Positions 25,622 to 34,633 of a stretch of 64,000 bases of DNA are shown here, one piece after another. The notes beneath the pieces were generated by a model that saw only the letters and a list, made by a program, of their open reading frames with translations, was not told the origin of the DNA and did not search any database. Position numbers and translations under genes: made by a program. The DNA is from Flavisolibacter ginsengisoli DSM 18119 (GTDB lineage Bacteria > Bacteroidota > Bacteroidia > Chitinophagales > Chitinophagaceae), in assembly GCF_900129295.1 (NCBI RefSeq), contig NZ_FQUU01000006.1, forward strand, positions 124,001 to 188,000, read 5' to 3'. Each line of letters opens with the position of its first letter. Positions within the stretch are counted from its first letter, which is position 1.

Positions 25622-26500
25622 ATGCAAAGAATTGCAGAATCGGAATTGATCATCAATTCAAGAGGAGCTGTCTATCATTTAAACTTAAGGCCCGAAGAAT
25701 TGGCGCATAACATTATAACAGTTGGAGACCCTGACCGGGTCAACCTGGTTAGTCAGTATTTTGATTCTATAGAAAGCAAATTTCAACACAGGGAATTCAT
25801 TTCTCATACGGGTTTTGTGGGCAAGAAAAAGGTCACCGCTATTTCTACGGGCATTGGGCCTGATAACATTGACATTGTCCTGAACGAATTGGATGCCCTG
25901 GTTAATATTGATTTTGAAACGAGGCAGATCAAGCCGGAACTTACATCATTGAATATCATCAGAGTAGGCACTTCCGGTTCATTGCAGGAAGATGTGCCTG
26001 TGGACAGTTTAGTAGCCTCTACCCATGGATTGGGTTTGGATAATTTGCTGAACTATTACAGGCTTGAGCAAAATGAACAGGAAAACCAACTGTTGCAATC
26101 TTTTGTTACCCATACGCAGTTAAACTCTAACGTTTGCTATCCTTATATTTCTTCTGCCAGTGCTTCTGTTTTAAAACATTTTGTTAATGGGTATCACCAG
26201 GGCATAACAGTAACCTGTCCCGGGTTTTATGGACCCCAGGGTAGAGTCCTTCGTCTTGGTATCCAGAATCCGCAACTGATTGACAGGTTAACAGAATTTA
26301 CCTTTGGGCAACACAGGATCACTAATTTTGAGATGGAAACATCAGCCATCTACGGCCTTGGTAAATTATTAGGTCATCATTGCCTTTCTTTAAATGCTAT
26401 TGTGGCAAACAGGATTCAGAAAGAATTTACGAAAGATGCCGATAAGCTTATACATAAATTAATTCAACAAACATTAGAGGTGATCTCCAACTCCTTTTGA
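25622..26500 (+). CDS. Nucleoside phosphorylase (uridine phosphorylase-like)
   Basis: PNP/UDP phosphorylase-family enzyme of 292 residues, splitting a nucleoside with phosphate into base and ribose 1-phosphate. Family features include HNIITVGDPDRV (phosphate-binding glycine loop near residues 31-42), STGIGPDNIDIVLNELDALV, IIRVGTSGSLQEDVPVDSLV and a late FEMETSAIYGLGKLLGHH segment with the ribose-binding Glu-Met-Glu. It is cytoplasmic, with no signal peptide. The exact base preference cannot be set from sequence; the overall pattern is closest to uridine phosphorylase-like proteins of Bacteroidota. It is a single-gene unit with a promoter candidate at 25586-25593. It could act with the nucleoside permease encoded at 17305-18588. 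Confidence 0.88.
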   Translation: MQRIAESELIINSRGAVYHLNLRPEELAHNIITVGDPDRVNLVSQYFDSIESKFQHREFISHTGFVGKKKVTAISTGIGPDNIDIVLNELDALVNIDFETRQIKPELTSLNIIRVGTSGSLQEDVPVDSLVASTHGLGLDNLLNYYRLEQNEQENQLLQSFVTHTQLNSNVCYPYISSASASVLKHFVNGYHQGITVTCPGFYGPQGRVLRLGIQNPQLIDRLTEFTFGQHRITNFEMETSAIYGLGKLLGHHCLSLNAIVANRIQKEFTKDADKLIHKLIQQTLEVISNSF

Positions 26501-26600
26501 ATCTTATTACTAAGAAATTAATGCTGTTACAATGCTCTAAATTTGAATCATTTCATAAGGCTTGGTAAATAGCAACAAAATGGATACAAAATATTGATCT

Positions 26601-27383
26601 ATGCAAATTGAATTTTATAAATACCAGGGGACAGGTAATGATTTCATAATAATGGATAACCGGGATAAAAGATATGATTCTCTAACCAGGCAGCAGGTGG
26701 CATTCTTATGCGATAGACGGTTTGGGATTGGAGCCGATGGGTTAATGCTGTTAAATACACATCCAGGTTATGATTTTGAAATGAAATATTATAATTCTGA
26801 TGGTCGGGAAAGTACGATGTGTGGTAATGGGGGACGGTGTCTCACCCAATTTGCATATGATATAGGAATTGACAAAACCTCTTTTTCTTTTTTGGCTGTT
26901 GATGGCCCGCATGAAGCGAATATTAATGAAAAGGTTGTTGCGCTGAAGATGAATGATGTCAACCAGGTCAGGCATGACCATGGTGATTATATATTAAATA
27001 CAGGCTCACCTCATTATGTACAGTTCACAAATGACGTAATGCACCTGGATGTTTACAAAAAAGGAAAAGAGATAAGGCACAATAAAGAATTTGAAAAAGA
27101 AGGCATTAATGTCAACTTTGTTGAACAAACTGAATTAACAGACCGAATTATTGTTCGTACCTATGAAAGAGGAGTAGAAGATGAAACTTTTTCTTGCGGC
27201 ACAGGCGTTACAGCAGCAGCTCTTGTAAGTGCGCATAATGATAGTGGTTTTAATCGTGTTGAAGTAAAAACGAAAGGTGGTCTATTAAGCGTAGAATACG
27301 AGAAAAAAGGAGATACATTTAAAAATATCTGGCTGAGTGGGCCAGCCGTTAAAGTTTTTTCGGGAACTATTGAAATAGATTAA
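26601..27383 (+). CDS. dapF: Diaminopimelate epimerase
   Basis: Converts LL-diaminopimelate to the meso form, used for lysine and for peptidoglycan cross-links. The 260-residue length fits the family. The two catalytic cysteines of this cofactor-free racemase are present: Cys74 in STMCGNGGRC and Cys199 in ETFSCGTGVTA. The N-terminus YKYQGTGNDFIIMDNR and the loop FGIGADGLMLL are also typical. It is cytoplasmic. It starts 100 bp after the nucleoside phosphorylase gene, and corA follows after 86 bp, all on the plus strand, so transcription as a group is possible but not shown. Confidence is high because both catalytic sites are intact. Confidence 0.96.
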   Translation: MQIEFYKYQGTGNDFIIMDNRDKRYDSLTRQQVAFLCDRRFGIGADGLMLLNTHPGYDFEMKYYNSDGRESTMCGNGGRCLTQFAYDIGIDKTSFSFLAVDGPHEANINEKVVALKMNDVNQVRHDHGDYILNTGSPHYVQFTNDVMHLDVYKKGKEIRHNKEFEKEGINVNFVEQTELTDRIIVRTYERGVEDETFSCGTGVTAAALVSAHNDSGFNRVEVKTKGGLLSVEYEKKGDTFKNIWLSGPAVKVFSGTIEID

Positions 27384-27469
27384 TTAAGCCTATTTATGGA
27401 AAAGGTAATGACAACTAAAACATTTCAACTGAACCGGGGGACCCTATAATTATTAAATAAAGAAGTACT

Positions 27470-28411
27470 GTGATCAAATATTTTGTCAATACCAATCAAA
27501 AAACAATAGAAATCGACAAACCAGAGAAGGGTTCCTGGATCAATATATCCCCGCCATTAAGACAAGAAGAGTTTTCTGAATTAGCTGACAAATTGGATAT
27601 ACCATTAGATTTTTTGACTGATTCACTGGATATTGACGAAAGAAGCAGGTATGAAGAAGAAGACAATGTTCGTCTAATAGTTTTAAAAACACCCACAGAA
27701 AATAATTCTTTCAATGAAAGTGATGCCTATTATATCACTATCCCTATCTGTATTATTTTGACGCATAACCAGATAGTAACAGTAAACTCATTTGAAAATC
27801 CAGCCATTAAAAGGTTCCTCAATACTCTTCAAAATCGTCATCCAGATAAGAAGAACATGATGGTGCTTAAAATATTTGAGAAGATAGTCCAGGATTTTAT
27901 GGATCATTTGAAGGAGATCAACCAAAAAAGAAATCTTCTTGAACAACAACTTTATGTTGCTAACCGGAATGAACAATTATTGCAATTGCTGCGTATTCAA
28001 AAAAGTCTTGTCTATTTTGTGACAGCCCTGCGATCGAATGAGCTTTTATTCATAAAACTTGAGCGTACTAATTTTTTAAAGTTAAGTGAAGAAGAAAAGG
28101 AAATACTGGAAGATCTTATTATTGATACTTCGCAAGCCCTGGAAATGGCGAATATTTACACCAATATCCTGAGCAGCACACTTGATGCCTATGCCAGTAT
28201 AATTGCAAACAATCAGAACCTTGTATTGAAAAGATTAGCTGTAATTACAATTGTACTCACTTTTCCAGTATTGATCGCCAGTTTATTCGGCATGAACGTA
28301 CCGAGTGGTTTTGAACATTCACCATATGCCTTTTATATAGTAGCAGTGCTGTCTCTAACTATATCTATCCTGGTCGGTTGGTTTTTCCTTAGAAAAAAAT
28401 TATTCCAATAA
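27470..28411 (+). CDS. corA: CorA family magnesium/divalent cation transporter
   Basis: Inner-membrane cation channel of 313 residues, pentameric in the family. A large cytoplasmic N-terminal domain (1-250) ends in long acidic/basic helices with RNLLEQQLYVANRNEQLLQLL. Two membrane helices close the protein, and the signature GMN (274-276) ends the first, in SLFGMNVPSGF. The C-terminus is short and basic (LRKKLF), as usual. The start codon is GTG at 27470; no nearby ATG fits the family start. It overlaps the following Nudix gene at TAATG (one shared base), so the two are translationally coupled. Magnesium is the usual substrate; cobalt or nickel are possible. Confidence 0.92.
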   Translation: MIKYFVNTNQKTIEIDKPEKGSWINISPPLRQEEFSELADKLDIPLDFLTDSLDIDERSRYEEEDNVRLIVLKTPTENNSFNESDAYYITIPICIILTHNQIVTVNSFENPAIKRFLNTLQNRHPDKKNMMVLKIFEKIVQDFMDHLKEINQKRNLLEQQLYVANRNEQLLQLLRIQKSLVYFVTALRSNELLFIKLERTNFLKLSEEEKEILEDLIIDTSQALEMANIYTNILSSTLDAYASIIANNQNLVLKRLAVITIVLTFPVLIASLFGMNVPSGFEHSPYAFYIVAVLSLTISILVGWFFLRKKLFQ

Positions 28412-28875
28412 TGTTTCCCTTTAATATACGGGTGTATGGAGTACTTGTAAATGAGAAAGACCAGGTGTTGGTAAGTGATGAATACATTAGGGGTAATTAT
28501 TTTACAAAATTTCCAGGCGGAGGCCTCGAATTTGGGGAAGGCACAAGGGATTGCCTTCGACGGGAATTTCTGGAAGAAATGAATTTAAATGTAGAAGTCG
28601 GCGAGCATTTTTATACAACAGATTATTTTCAATTGTCGGCATTTCACCCCGGACAGCAGATCATTTCCATCTACTACCTGGTAACGGCAACTGAAGCCAT
28701 TACGACCCGGATCAGCACTATCCCATTTGATTTTGATGAATTCCAATTAAAGGTTTATTCTGAACAGCAGGAAACAGAATGTTTTCGTTTTATAGATTGG
28801 GAGATCTTTTCCGAAGAGGCTGTGACACTTCCAATTGATAAAATAGTTGCCAGGATGCTTAAAAACAGAAAGTAA
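28411..28875 (+). CDS. Nudix hydrolase
   Basis: A 154-residue hydrolase of nucleoside-diphosphate-linked compounds. The Nudix box lies at about residues 37-59: GGLEFGEGTRDCLRREFLEE carries the Gx5E and REFLEE parts with the metal-binding glutamates. The glycine near the end of the box is replaced (MNL), a mild deviation that leaves the catalytic residues intact. The strand before it, ITKFP-like FTKFPGGG, is typical. Substrate unknown. Its ATG overlaps the corA stop by one base, so the two are co-translated. It ends 15 bp from the convergent queuosine precursor transporter gene. Confidence 0.9.
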   Translation: MFPFNIRVYGVLVNEKDQVLVSDEYIRGNYFTKFPGGGLEFGEGTRDCLRREFLEEMNLNVEVGEHFYTTDYFQLSAFHPGQQIISIYYLVTATEAITTRISTIPFDFDEFQLKVYSEQQETECFRFIDWEIFSEEAVTLPIDKIVARMLKNRK

Positions 28876-28890
28876 GCGCTCCCTTTGATT

Positions 28891-29694
28891 TTAGCCAGCA
28901 GTAGGAATATTCAAAAACCCATCATCTTCCTCCCCCATAGCTGCCTTCTTCATTTTGTGTGCTATATCGTGACCCACATAATCTGCGATCTTTTTTTCTA
29001 CAAAAACTATTACAGGAGTCAAGATCAAAGCCATTATAGCCTTGTATATATAGTTCATTATGCCTATAGCAAGTATCATTTGCCAGGTAAATACGCCGGA
29101 AAAAGCAATAAAAAGTACTATGTAGCTATCTATTAGCTGCGAAACAAGAGTTGACCCGGTAGCCCTTAACCAAATCTTCCTGTCGCCGGTTATTCTTTTT
29201 ATCCTGTGGAATATATAGACATCAACCAGTTGACTTACCAAAAAAGCAACCAGGCTACCGATGATGATACGCATGCCTTGTCCGAAAATGGCATTGAAAG
29301 AGGTTTGCATATTACTTATTCCATTGGATGTTCCCGACCCTATCCAGAAATCTGCTGGAGGTACCCCAATTGCAATGAAATACATTAGAAAAGCATAGGA
29401 AATCAGAATTATAGCAGTAAAAGAAATCCTCCTTACAGCTTTAGGACCGTAATACTCATTAACTATATCGGTGATTACAAATTCCAGGGGCCATAATAAT
29501 ACCCCACAGGTAAGGTTAAAAGAAAGCCCACTTTGACCAAATAAACTAAAGTTTACTGGATGAAAGCCAAATAATTTCTCTAATGAAAATATTTTGGTTC
29601 CTATAGATTCTGCAATCAAAGCATTGCAGCAAAAAAAGGCGGTAATTCCAAGAAAAAGCTTAGCAGGTTTGTCTTTAAGTATGTAGTGTATCAT
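28891..29694 (-). CDS. yhhQ: Queuosine precursor transporter (YhhQ/VUT family)
   Basis: A 267-residue inner-membrane protein with about six or seven membrane segments, taking up queuine or preQ bases used for the wobble modification queuosine in tRNAs. The family pattern (DUF165) is visible: a segment with WPLEFVITDIVNEYYGPKAVRR (acidic residues in the membrane, about 86-107), SQLVDVYIFHRIKR with the conserved Gln/Asp/Tyr, and a repeat-like LVSQLIDSYIVLFIAFSG. The N-terminus MIHYILKDKPAKLFLGI is longer than in E. coli YhhQ. Its start overlaps by 20 bp the end of an upstream small membrane protein gene, suggesting coupling. It shares the 28876-28890 gap with the convergent Nudix gene. Confidence 0.88.
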   Translation of the reverse strand: MIHYILKDKPAKLFLGITAFFCCNALIAESIGTKIFSLEKLFGFHPVNFSLFGQSGLSFNLTCGVLLWPLEFVITDIVNEYYGPKAVRRISFTAIILISYAFLMYFIAIGVPPADFWIGSGTSNGISNMQTSFNAIFGQGMRIIIGSLVAFLVSQLVDVYIFHRIKRITGDRKIWLRATGSTLVSQLIDSYIVLFIAFSGVFTWQMILAIGIMNYIYKAIMALILTPVIVFVEKKIADYVGHDIAHKMKKAAMGEEDDGFLNIPTAG

Positions 29695-29977
29695 TTAAAT
29701 ATAGGATGTAAATAAATTGCATAATTAAGAAAACAATATTTGCAATGATTAACCAGGAAGGTATCATTGCCCAAAATTTTTTACCAATCAATACAAGCAC
29801 CAGGTAAGAGAAATTAACGAGAGGGTTGAATAGAGCTGCCAATAAATACCCGATAATGGCAATTGTACTGGTAATTGCCAGCCCAGACATCCAATTGGAT
29901 ACCTGTATGAAAAAGGTAAAAACAAAGAAGATATTACAGATAAATGCCAGCCGGGAAAGAAAAAAAAGCCAACGCAT
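29675..29977 (-). CDS. Small membrane protein, overlaps queuosine transporter gene
   Basis: A 100-residue hydrophobic protein with three likely membrane helices (about 8-30, 35-55 and 70-94). Basic residues fall mainly near the first loop and the KKFW turn. No named family is recognised. Its stop lies 20 bp inside the start of the queuosine precursor transporter gene, so the two are almost certainly one transcript and perhaps translationally coupled. An auxiliary role in that uptake system is only inferred from position. It starts 142 bp from the divergent YfhO-family gene. Confidence 0.65.
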   Translation of the reverse strand: MRWLFFLSRLAFICNIFFVFTFFIQVSNWMSGLAITSTIAIIGYLLAALFNPLVNFSYLVLVLIGKKFWAMIPSWLIIANIVFLIMQFIYILYLNDTLHT

Positions 29978-30118
29978 TGAAAACCTAATTATTGATCAAA
30001 CTATTCTGACTATTCGTATTTTAAAAATAAGGAATTAAACTTTACCAGATTTTTCCATATAACTCCGGTATAATTCATTTAAAATAACATTATTTTGTCG
30101 CCATCTAAAAACCGGTAT

Positions 30119-32596
30119 ATGAATAAAGGAATCTTTAAACGAGTCCTTCCTCACTTGATAGCTGTAATTATTTTTTTGGTTGTGGCTTTAATTTATTGCA
30201 GGCCCGTTTTAGAGGGTAAAGTACTTCAGCAACATGACGTTACCCAGTGGAAAGCCATGGCAGAAAACTCTTTTAAATACAAAGAAACACATGGTCATTT
30301 TCCGTTATGGACAAATGGCATGTTTAGCGGTATGCCAGCTTATCAAATAGCAATGGAATCACAGCATTCTATTTCGCCGGGATTATTTTATTATATATTA
30401 ACCTTAAACCTACCTAAACCAATAAGTTTTTTCTTCCTGGCATGTGTATGTTTTTATTTTTTGTCCCAGGTGTTGCGCGTTAATCCCTATATAGGGATTA
30501 TTGGAAGTTTGGCATATGCATATGCCACTTATAATGTTATTATTATAGGAGCGGGACATGATACCAAAATGCAATCTATTGCATTGATGCCTTTCTTAGT
30601 TGGATCTATTATACTGGTTTATGAAAAACGATACTTATTGGGGGGTGCCCTGACGTGTTTATCATCCGCCTTATTGATTGGTATGAATCATCCCCAGATT
30701 GCATATTATACATTTTTGATCTTGCTATTCATGACAATTGGATATGTAATATCATGGGTGCGGCAAAAGCAAATAAAGCACCTGGTTGTTGCAGGCTCTG
30801 TTACAGCAGTTGCAGTTTTACTCGGGATATTAAGTAATGCTCTTGTTCTTTTTACTACTTATGAATACGCTAAAGAATCTATCCGTGGAGGGAGTGAATT
30901 GGCAGACAGTAGTTCCAACACAACGAAAACAGGATTAAGTAAAGATTATGCGCTTAGCTACAGTATGTATAAAAGTGAACCATTTGTAATGATGGTTCCT
31001 CGCATGTATGGAGGCAGTAGTTCGCTGGAGGTAGCTGAAGACGATTCAAAAGCTTTAGAAGCCTTACGCCAGATGCCACCAGAAGTTTCACAACAATTGC
31101 AATACAATCTTGGAGCTTATTGGGGCGGAATCGGCGGCACGCAAGGGCCTCCCTACAGTGGCGCTATAATATGTTTCCTGGCATTGATTGGATTTTTTGT
31201 GTTAGATAACAAACACAAATGGTGGATTTTAGGAGCCTCAATATTAGCTTTTATGATGAGTTGGGGCAGTTTCTTTGATGGCTTTAATACTTTTCTATTA
31301 AATACTTTACCTTTTTATAACAAGTTTCGTGCACCCAGCATGACAATTGTTATCCCTACATTTTTATTCTGCATGATGTCTATATTAACCTTGCAGAAGA
31401 TAGTTACCTATGACAACAAAGAAGAATTATGGCAGCGTTATAAAAAAGGACTTCTTTTAACAGCAGGAATTTTCGTAGTTCTCTTACTGATCTATATGAG
31501 TGCCGATTATAAAAGCGATGGTGATAAAGCTCTTTTAACACAAATAGCTTCAGCACCCGACCAGGCAAAAGGGTATGTCAGATCTTTTTTAGATGCATTA
31601 AAAGAAGATCGTAAAGGTTTGTTTTTTGGTAGTTTAATACGTTCATTTTTATTCATTGCATCAGCAGCATTTTTGTTATGGTTAAGCATACGCAAAAATT
31701 CAAAAGAATTAATAGTACTCGGAATTATAGGTTTGTTATCCTTTATTGATGTAATGGGTATTGATTCGAAATACCTGAATGGAGAGCACTACCAGGATGA
31801 GGCTGAATACCAGGCCAATTTTACGCCTTCAGCTGCAGATGCACAAATATTACAGGATACATCGTATTACCGTGTTTTTGACCTACGCCAGGGAATGGCT
31901 GCAGCACTTGGATCAGGTTACGCTTTACCGTCTTATTTCCATAAAACTATAGGTGGCTATCATCCTGCTAAACTTAGTATCTACCAGGATTTAATAGAAC
32001 ACCAGTTATCGAAATTCCCACAATCAATGCCTGTGGCCAATATGCTGAATACCAAATACATAATTCAAAAAGATCAGAAAGGCAACGACCAGGTATATAC
32101 TAATCCGGAAGCTTTGGGAGATGCATGGTTTGTAAATGCTGTAAGGTATGAACCAACACCTTCAGCAGTGATGAATGCAATGAATAACTTTAATCCAAAA
32201 GATACAGCAATACTATTTTCAAAAGATGAAAAGCTGGTTGCCATTACACAGCAAAAAGATAGCGCATCCTCTATACATCTGGTAAAAAACGATAACGATG
32301 TAGCAACATACCAGTCAAATTCCGCAAACAGCAACTTTGCCGTATTCAGCGAGGTTTATTATAACAAGGGGTGGAAGGCTTATATTGATGGGAAAGAAGC
32401 CCCTATTCTTAGAACTAACTATGTTTTGCGTGGCCTTTCTATTCCTGCAGGGCAACACCAAATACAATTTGTTTTTCATCCGTCTTCATATTATACGGGA
32501 GACACTATATCATTGATTGCAGGCATAATTATATTAGTATGGCTATTGATTGCAGTTATATTAAATATCAGGCCAAAGCAGGTAAAATTGACCTGA
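30119..32596 (+). CDS. YfhO family membrane protein
   Basis: A large 825-residue polytopic membrane protein from the ATG at 30119. It has about a dozen hydrophobic segments over residues 1-560, followed by a soluble C-terminal domain and a last membrane helix at about 795-820. It matches the Bacteroidota YfhO/DUF6077-like group: a short charged loop after the first helix (LEGKVLQQHDVTQWKAMA), FPLWTNGMFSGMPAYQI and a conserved NAWFVNAVRYE-type strand (DAWFVNAVRYE). YfhO proteins are thought to take part in glycosylation of envelope polymers, with GT-C-like topology. The TTG at 30095 is in frame but the ATG fits better. It is one base ahead of a glycosyltransferase gene, which supports a glycan role. 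Confidence 0.85.
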   Translation: MNKGIFKRVLPHLIAVIIFLVVALIYCRPVLEGKVLQQHDVTQWKAMAENSFKYKETHGHFPLWTNGMFSGMPAYQIAMESQHSISPGLFYYILTLNLPKPISFFFLACVCFYFLSQVLRVNPYIGIIGSLAYAYATYNVIIIGAGHDTKMQSIALMPFLVGSIILVYEKRYLLGGALTCLSSALLIGMNHPQIAYYTFLILLFMTIGYVISWVRQKQIKHLVVAGSVTAVAVLLGILSNALVLFTTYEYAKESIRGGSELADSSSNTTKTGLSKDYALSYSMYKSEPFVMMVPRMYGGSSSLEVAEDDSKALEALRQMPPEVSQQLQYNLGAYWGGIGGTQGPPYSGAIICFLALIGFFVLDNKHKWWILGASILAFMMSWGSFFDGFNTFLLNTLPFYNKFRAPSMTIVIPTFLFCMMSILTLQKIVTYDNKEELWQRYKKGLLLTAGIFVVLLLIYMSADYKSDGDKALLTQIASAPDQAKGYVRSFLDALKEDRKGLFFGSLIRSFLFIASAAFLLWLSIRKNSKELIVLGIIGLLSFIDVMGIDSKYLNGEHYQDEAEYQANFTPSAADAQILQDTSYYRVFDLRQGMAAALGSGYALPSYFHKTIGGYHPAKLSIYQDLIEHQLSKFPQSMPVANMLNTKYIIQKDQKGNDQVYTNPEALGDAWFVNAVRYEPTPSAVMNAMNNFNPKDTAILFSKDEKLVAITQQKDSASSIHLVKNDNDVATYQSNSANSNFAVFSEVYYNKGWKAYIDGKEAPILRTNYVLRGLSIPAGQHQIQFVFHPSSYYTGDTISLIAGIIILVWLLIAVILNIRPKQVKLT

Positions 32597-32597
32597 C

Positions 32598-33716
32598 ATG
32601 GCAAGGTTGCTTTCATTGACTTCGTTTAAAATATTTCCACCTCATATGGGAGGGCAAAAAGGAGTTTTTTACTTCTATAAGTATTTAAGTAACTATCATG
32701 ATATACACATGGTAGTTTCACGCGACAACACAGAAGCAATAGAAACCACATTTCCGGTATACCCGCTGATTTATCCTAATAAGGAGATGATAAGAAATCT
32801 TTTTATTATTAGAAGACTTGCCGACCTGGTACGAAAGCTTGATATTGACTGTATCATAGCAGAACATTCCTATACAGGCTGGATTGCCTGGCTTCTAAAA
32901 AAAATGACTGGAAGACCATTTGCCATTCATTCACACAACCTCGAAACATACCGTTTTAAGCAAATGAAAAGAAGTTGGTGGCCGTTGTACAGGTCATATG
33001 AAAAATGGATCCACCAGAAAGCTGATTGTAGTTTTTTTATTAGTGAAATTGATAAAGCTATTGCCGTAAAGGAATTCAAATTAGAGGAAAGAAAATGTTG
33101 GGTTGCTCCATATGGTATAGAGCCTCCAAATCAAATAGTTGATGCCCATAATGTATTGAAACAACAATTAGGATTAAACAGTAAGTATATATTCTATTTT
33201 AATGGAACCTTAGATTATGAACCTAATATAGAAGCAGTTCAACACCTCATTGACAAAGTAAACCCAGAATTAGAAAAAAAGCAGCTTGATTATACAATAA
33301 TCATTAGTGGAAAAAGGCTTTCAGGCAACCTACAAAATAAGATTAAAAGCCAAAAAAGAATGATCTATATAGATTATGCTTCTGATGTTGAACTTGTTTA
33401 CCAGGGGTCAGATCTTTTTTTAAATACAGTAACAAATGATTCGGGAATAAAAACAAAACTTGTTGAAGCGATTGCAAACAATTGCACTGCCATCTCCACA
33501 GAGTCAGGATCAAAAGGTATAAAAACAGAGGTGTGTGGAAGTAAATTGAAGATTGTAAGGAATGAAGATTGGCAATGTTTTGTGGACAAAATAGTAGATT
33601 CTCTAAATGAGCCTAAAGCGTCAACCCATCAGAAGTTTTATAGTTATTATGCATGGCAAACAATTGCAGCTGAAACTGCAACTAAATTGGAGCAGGTAAT
33701 CGGGATTAAAAAATGA
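32598..33716 (+). CDS. Glycosyltransferase family 4-like protein
   Basis: A 372-residue GT-B-fold glycosyltransferase, probably retaining. The N-terminal domain opens with PPHMGGQKGVFYFYKYLS and AIHSHNLETYRFKQMKR. The C-terminal donor domain has FYFNGTLDYEPNIEAVQHLI, a SGKRLSGNL segment and the acidic pocket GSDLFLNTVTNDSGIKTKLVEAIA, which is the E-x7-E-like donor site of GT4 enzymes. It lacks membrane segments. The sugar and acceptor are unknown. It begins one base after the YfhO-family gene and its stop overlaps the next glycosyltransferase start (ATGA), so the three are one operon. Confidence 0.86.
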   Translation: MARLLSLTSFKIFPPHMGGQKGVFYFYKYLSNYHDIHMVVSRDNTEAIETTFPVYPLIYPNKEMIRNLFIIRRLADLVRKLDIDCIIAEHSYTGWIAWLLKKMTGRPFAIHSHNLETYRFKQMKRSWWPLYRSYEKWIHQKADCSFFISEIDKAIAVKEFKLEERKCWVAPYGIEPPNQIVDAHNVLKQQLGLNSKYIFYFNGTLDYEPNIEAVQHLIDKVNPELEKKQLDYTIIISGKRLSGNLQNKIKSQKRMIYIDYASDVELVYQGSDLFLNTVTNDSGIKTKLVEAIANNCTAISTESGSKGIKTEVCGSKLKIVRNEDWQCFVDKIVDSLNEPKASTHQKFYSYYAWQTIAAETATKLEQVIGIKK

Positions 33717-34633
33717 ACACAGCTAAGCTATCTATAGTTATCATTACATATAACCGGCCTGGTGATATGCTGGAGTTAGCCAAAAATATTGCCGGGCTTG
33801 ATAACCTGGAATTATTAGCAGAAGTGATTATTGTAAATAACCGTTCATCGGAAAGCTATGCAGATGTGGAGAACTTTATTGCCAACTCGCCCACTGTTCC
33901 TTTTTGCTATTTTAAAACTGAGAATAATTTAGGTGTATCTAAAGGAAGAAATTATGCTATACAAAAAAGCACCGCGCCTATTCTTTTGTTCTTAGATGAT
34001 GATGCTGTTTTCAATAACAAAGATGCCCTACTGCAGACAATAAATATTTTCAATGACTCTGTAGACGTCAATCGCAAAGCAGGGATTGCAGCTTTTAAAG
34101 TATATTATGAGTCAACATTAAGTTTACAACAAACAGCCTTTCCACACAAACAATTTGGAAAAAGAAAAAAGCTGCATCATTTTGAAACCTATTATTACGC
34201 TGGATGTGCTCATGCAATAAAAAGAGAAGTTTTTGATAATGTGGGAATGTATCCCGATAGCTTTTTTTACGGCATGGAAGAATATGATTTGAGTTACCGC
34301 TGTATAAGAGCAGGGTATAAGATTATTTATGATGACAGGGTTGTTGCTTTACATAAGGAATCTCCAGAAGGCCGGTTGACTAATAAGGAGAAACTGCGTG
34401 GAATGTGGGTTAATAAAGCTACGGTAGCATGGAAATATCTACCTGTTAAATATTTTTATACCACCGCCCTCCTATGGAGTTTTCAATACCTGATAAAGAC
34501 TTCCTTTCATTTTAAGGGATGGGTTAAAGGATGGGTGCAAGTATTCAAGATCCCAGCTAGTGAAATACGGAAACCTATTGGAAAAAATGATCTCTGTTAC
34601 CTTGCAAAGGTTAAAGCAAGGCTGTGGTATTAA
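33713..34633 (+). CDS. Glycosyltransferase family 2
   Basis: Inverting GT-A-type glycosyltransferase of 306 residues. Visible are LSIVIITYNRPGDMLEL at the N-terminus, the NNLGVSKGRNYAI motif and the metal-binding LFLDDDAVF (Asp-x-Asp type). A late MEEYDLSYRCIRAGY carries the acceptor-side acidic residues and is typical of GT2 rhamnosyl- or galactosyltransferases. No clear membrane anchor; some hydrophobic patches lie at the C-terminus. The start ATG overlaps the previous gene by four bases, and its stop abuts the end of a convergent gene with no base in between (34633/34634). The sugar is unknown. Confidence 0.88.
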   Translation: MNTAKLSIVIITYNRPGDMLELAKNIAGLDNLELLAEVIIVNNRSSESYADVENFIANSPTVPFCYFKTENNLGVSKGRNYAIQKSTAPILLFLDDDAVFNNKDALLQTINIFNDSVDVNRKAGIAAFKVYYESTLSLQQTAFPHKQFGKRKKLHHFETYYYAGCAHAIKREVFDNVGMYPDSFFYGMEEYDLSYRCIRAGYKIIYDDRVVALHKESPEGRLTNKEKLRGMWVNKATVAWKYLPVKYFYTTALLWSFQYLIKTSFHFKGWVKGWVQVFKIPASEIRKPIGKNDLCYLAKVKARLWY

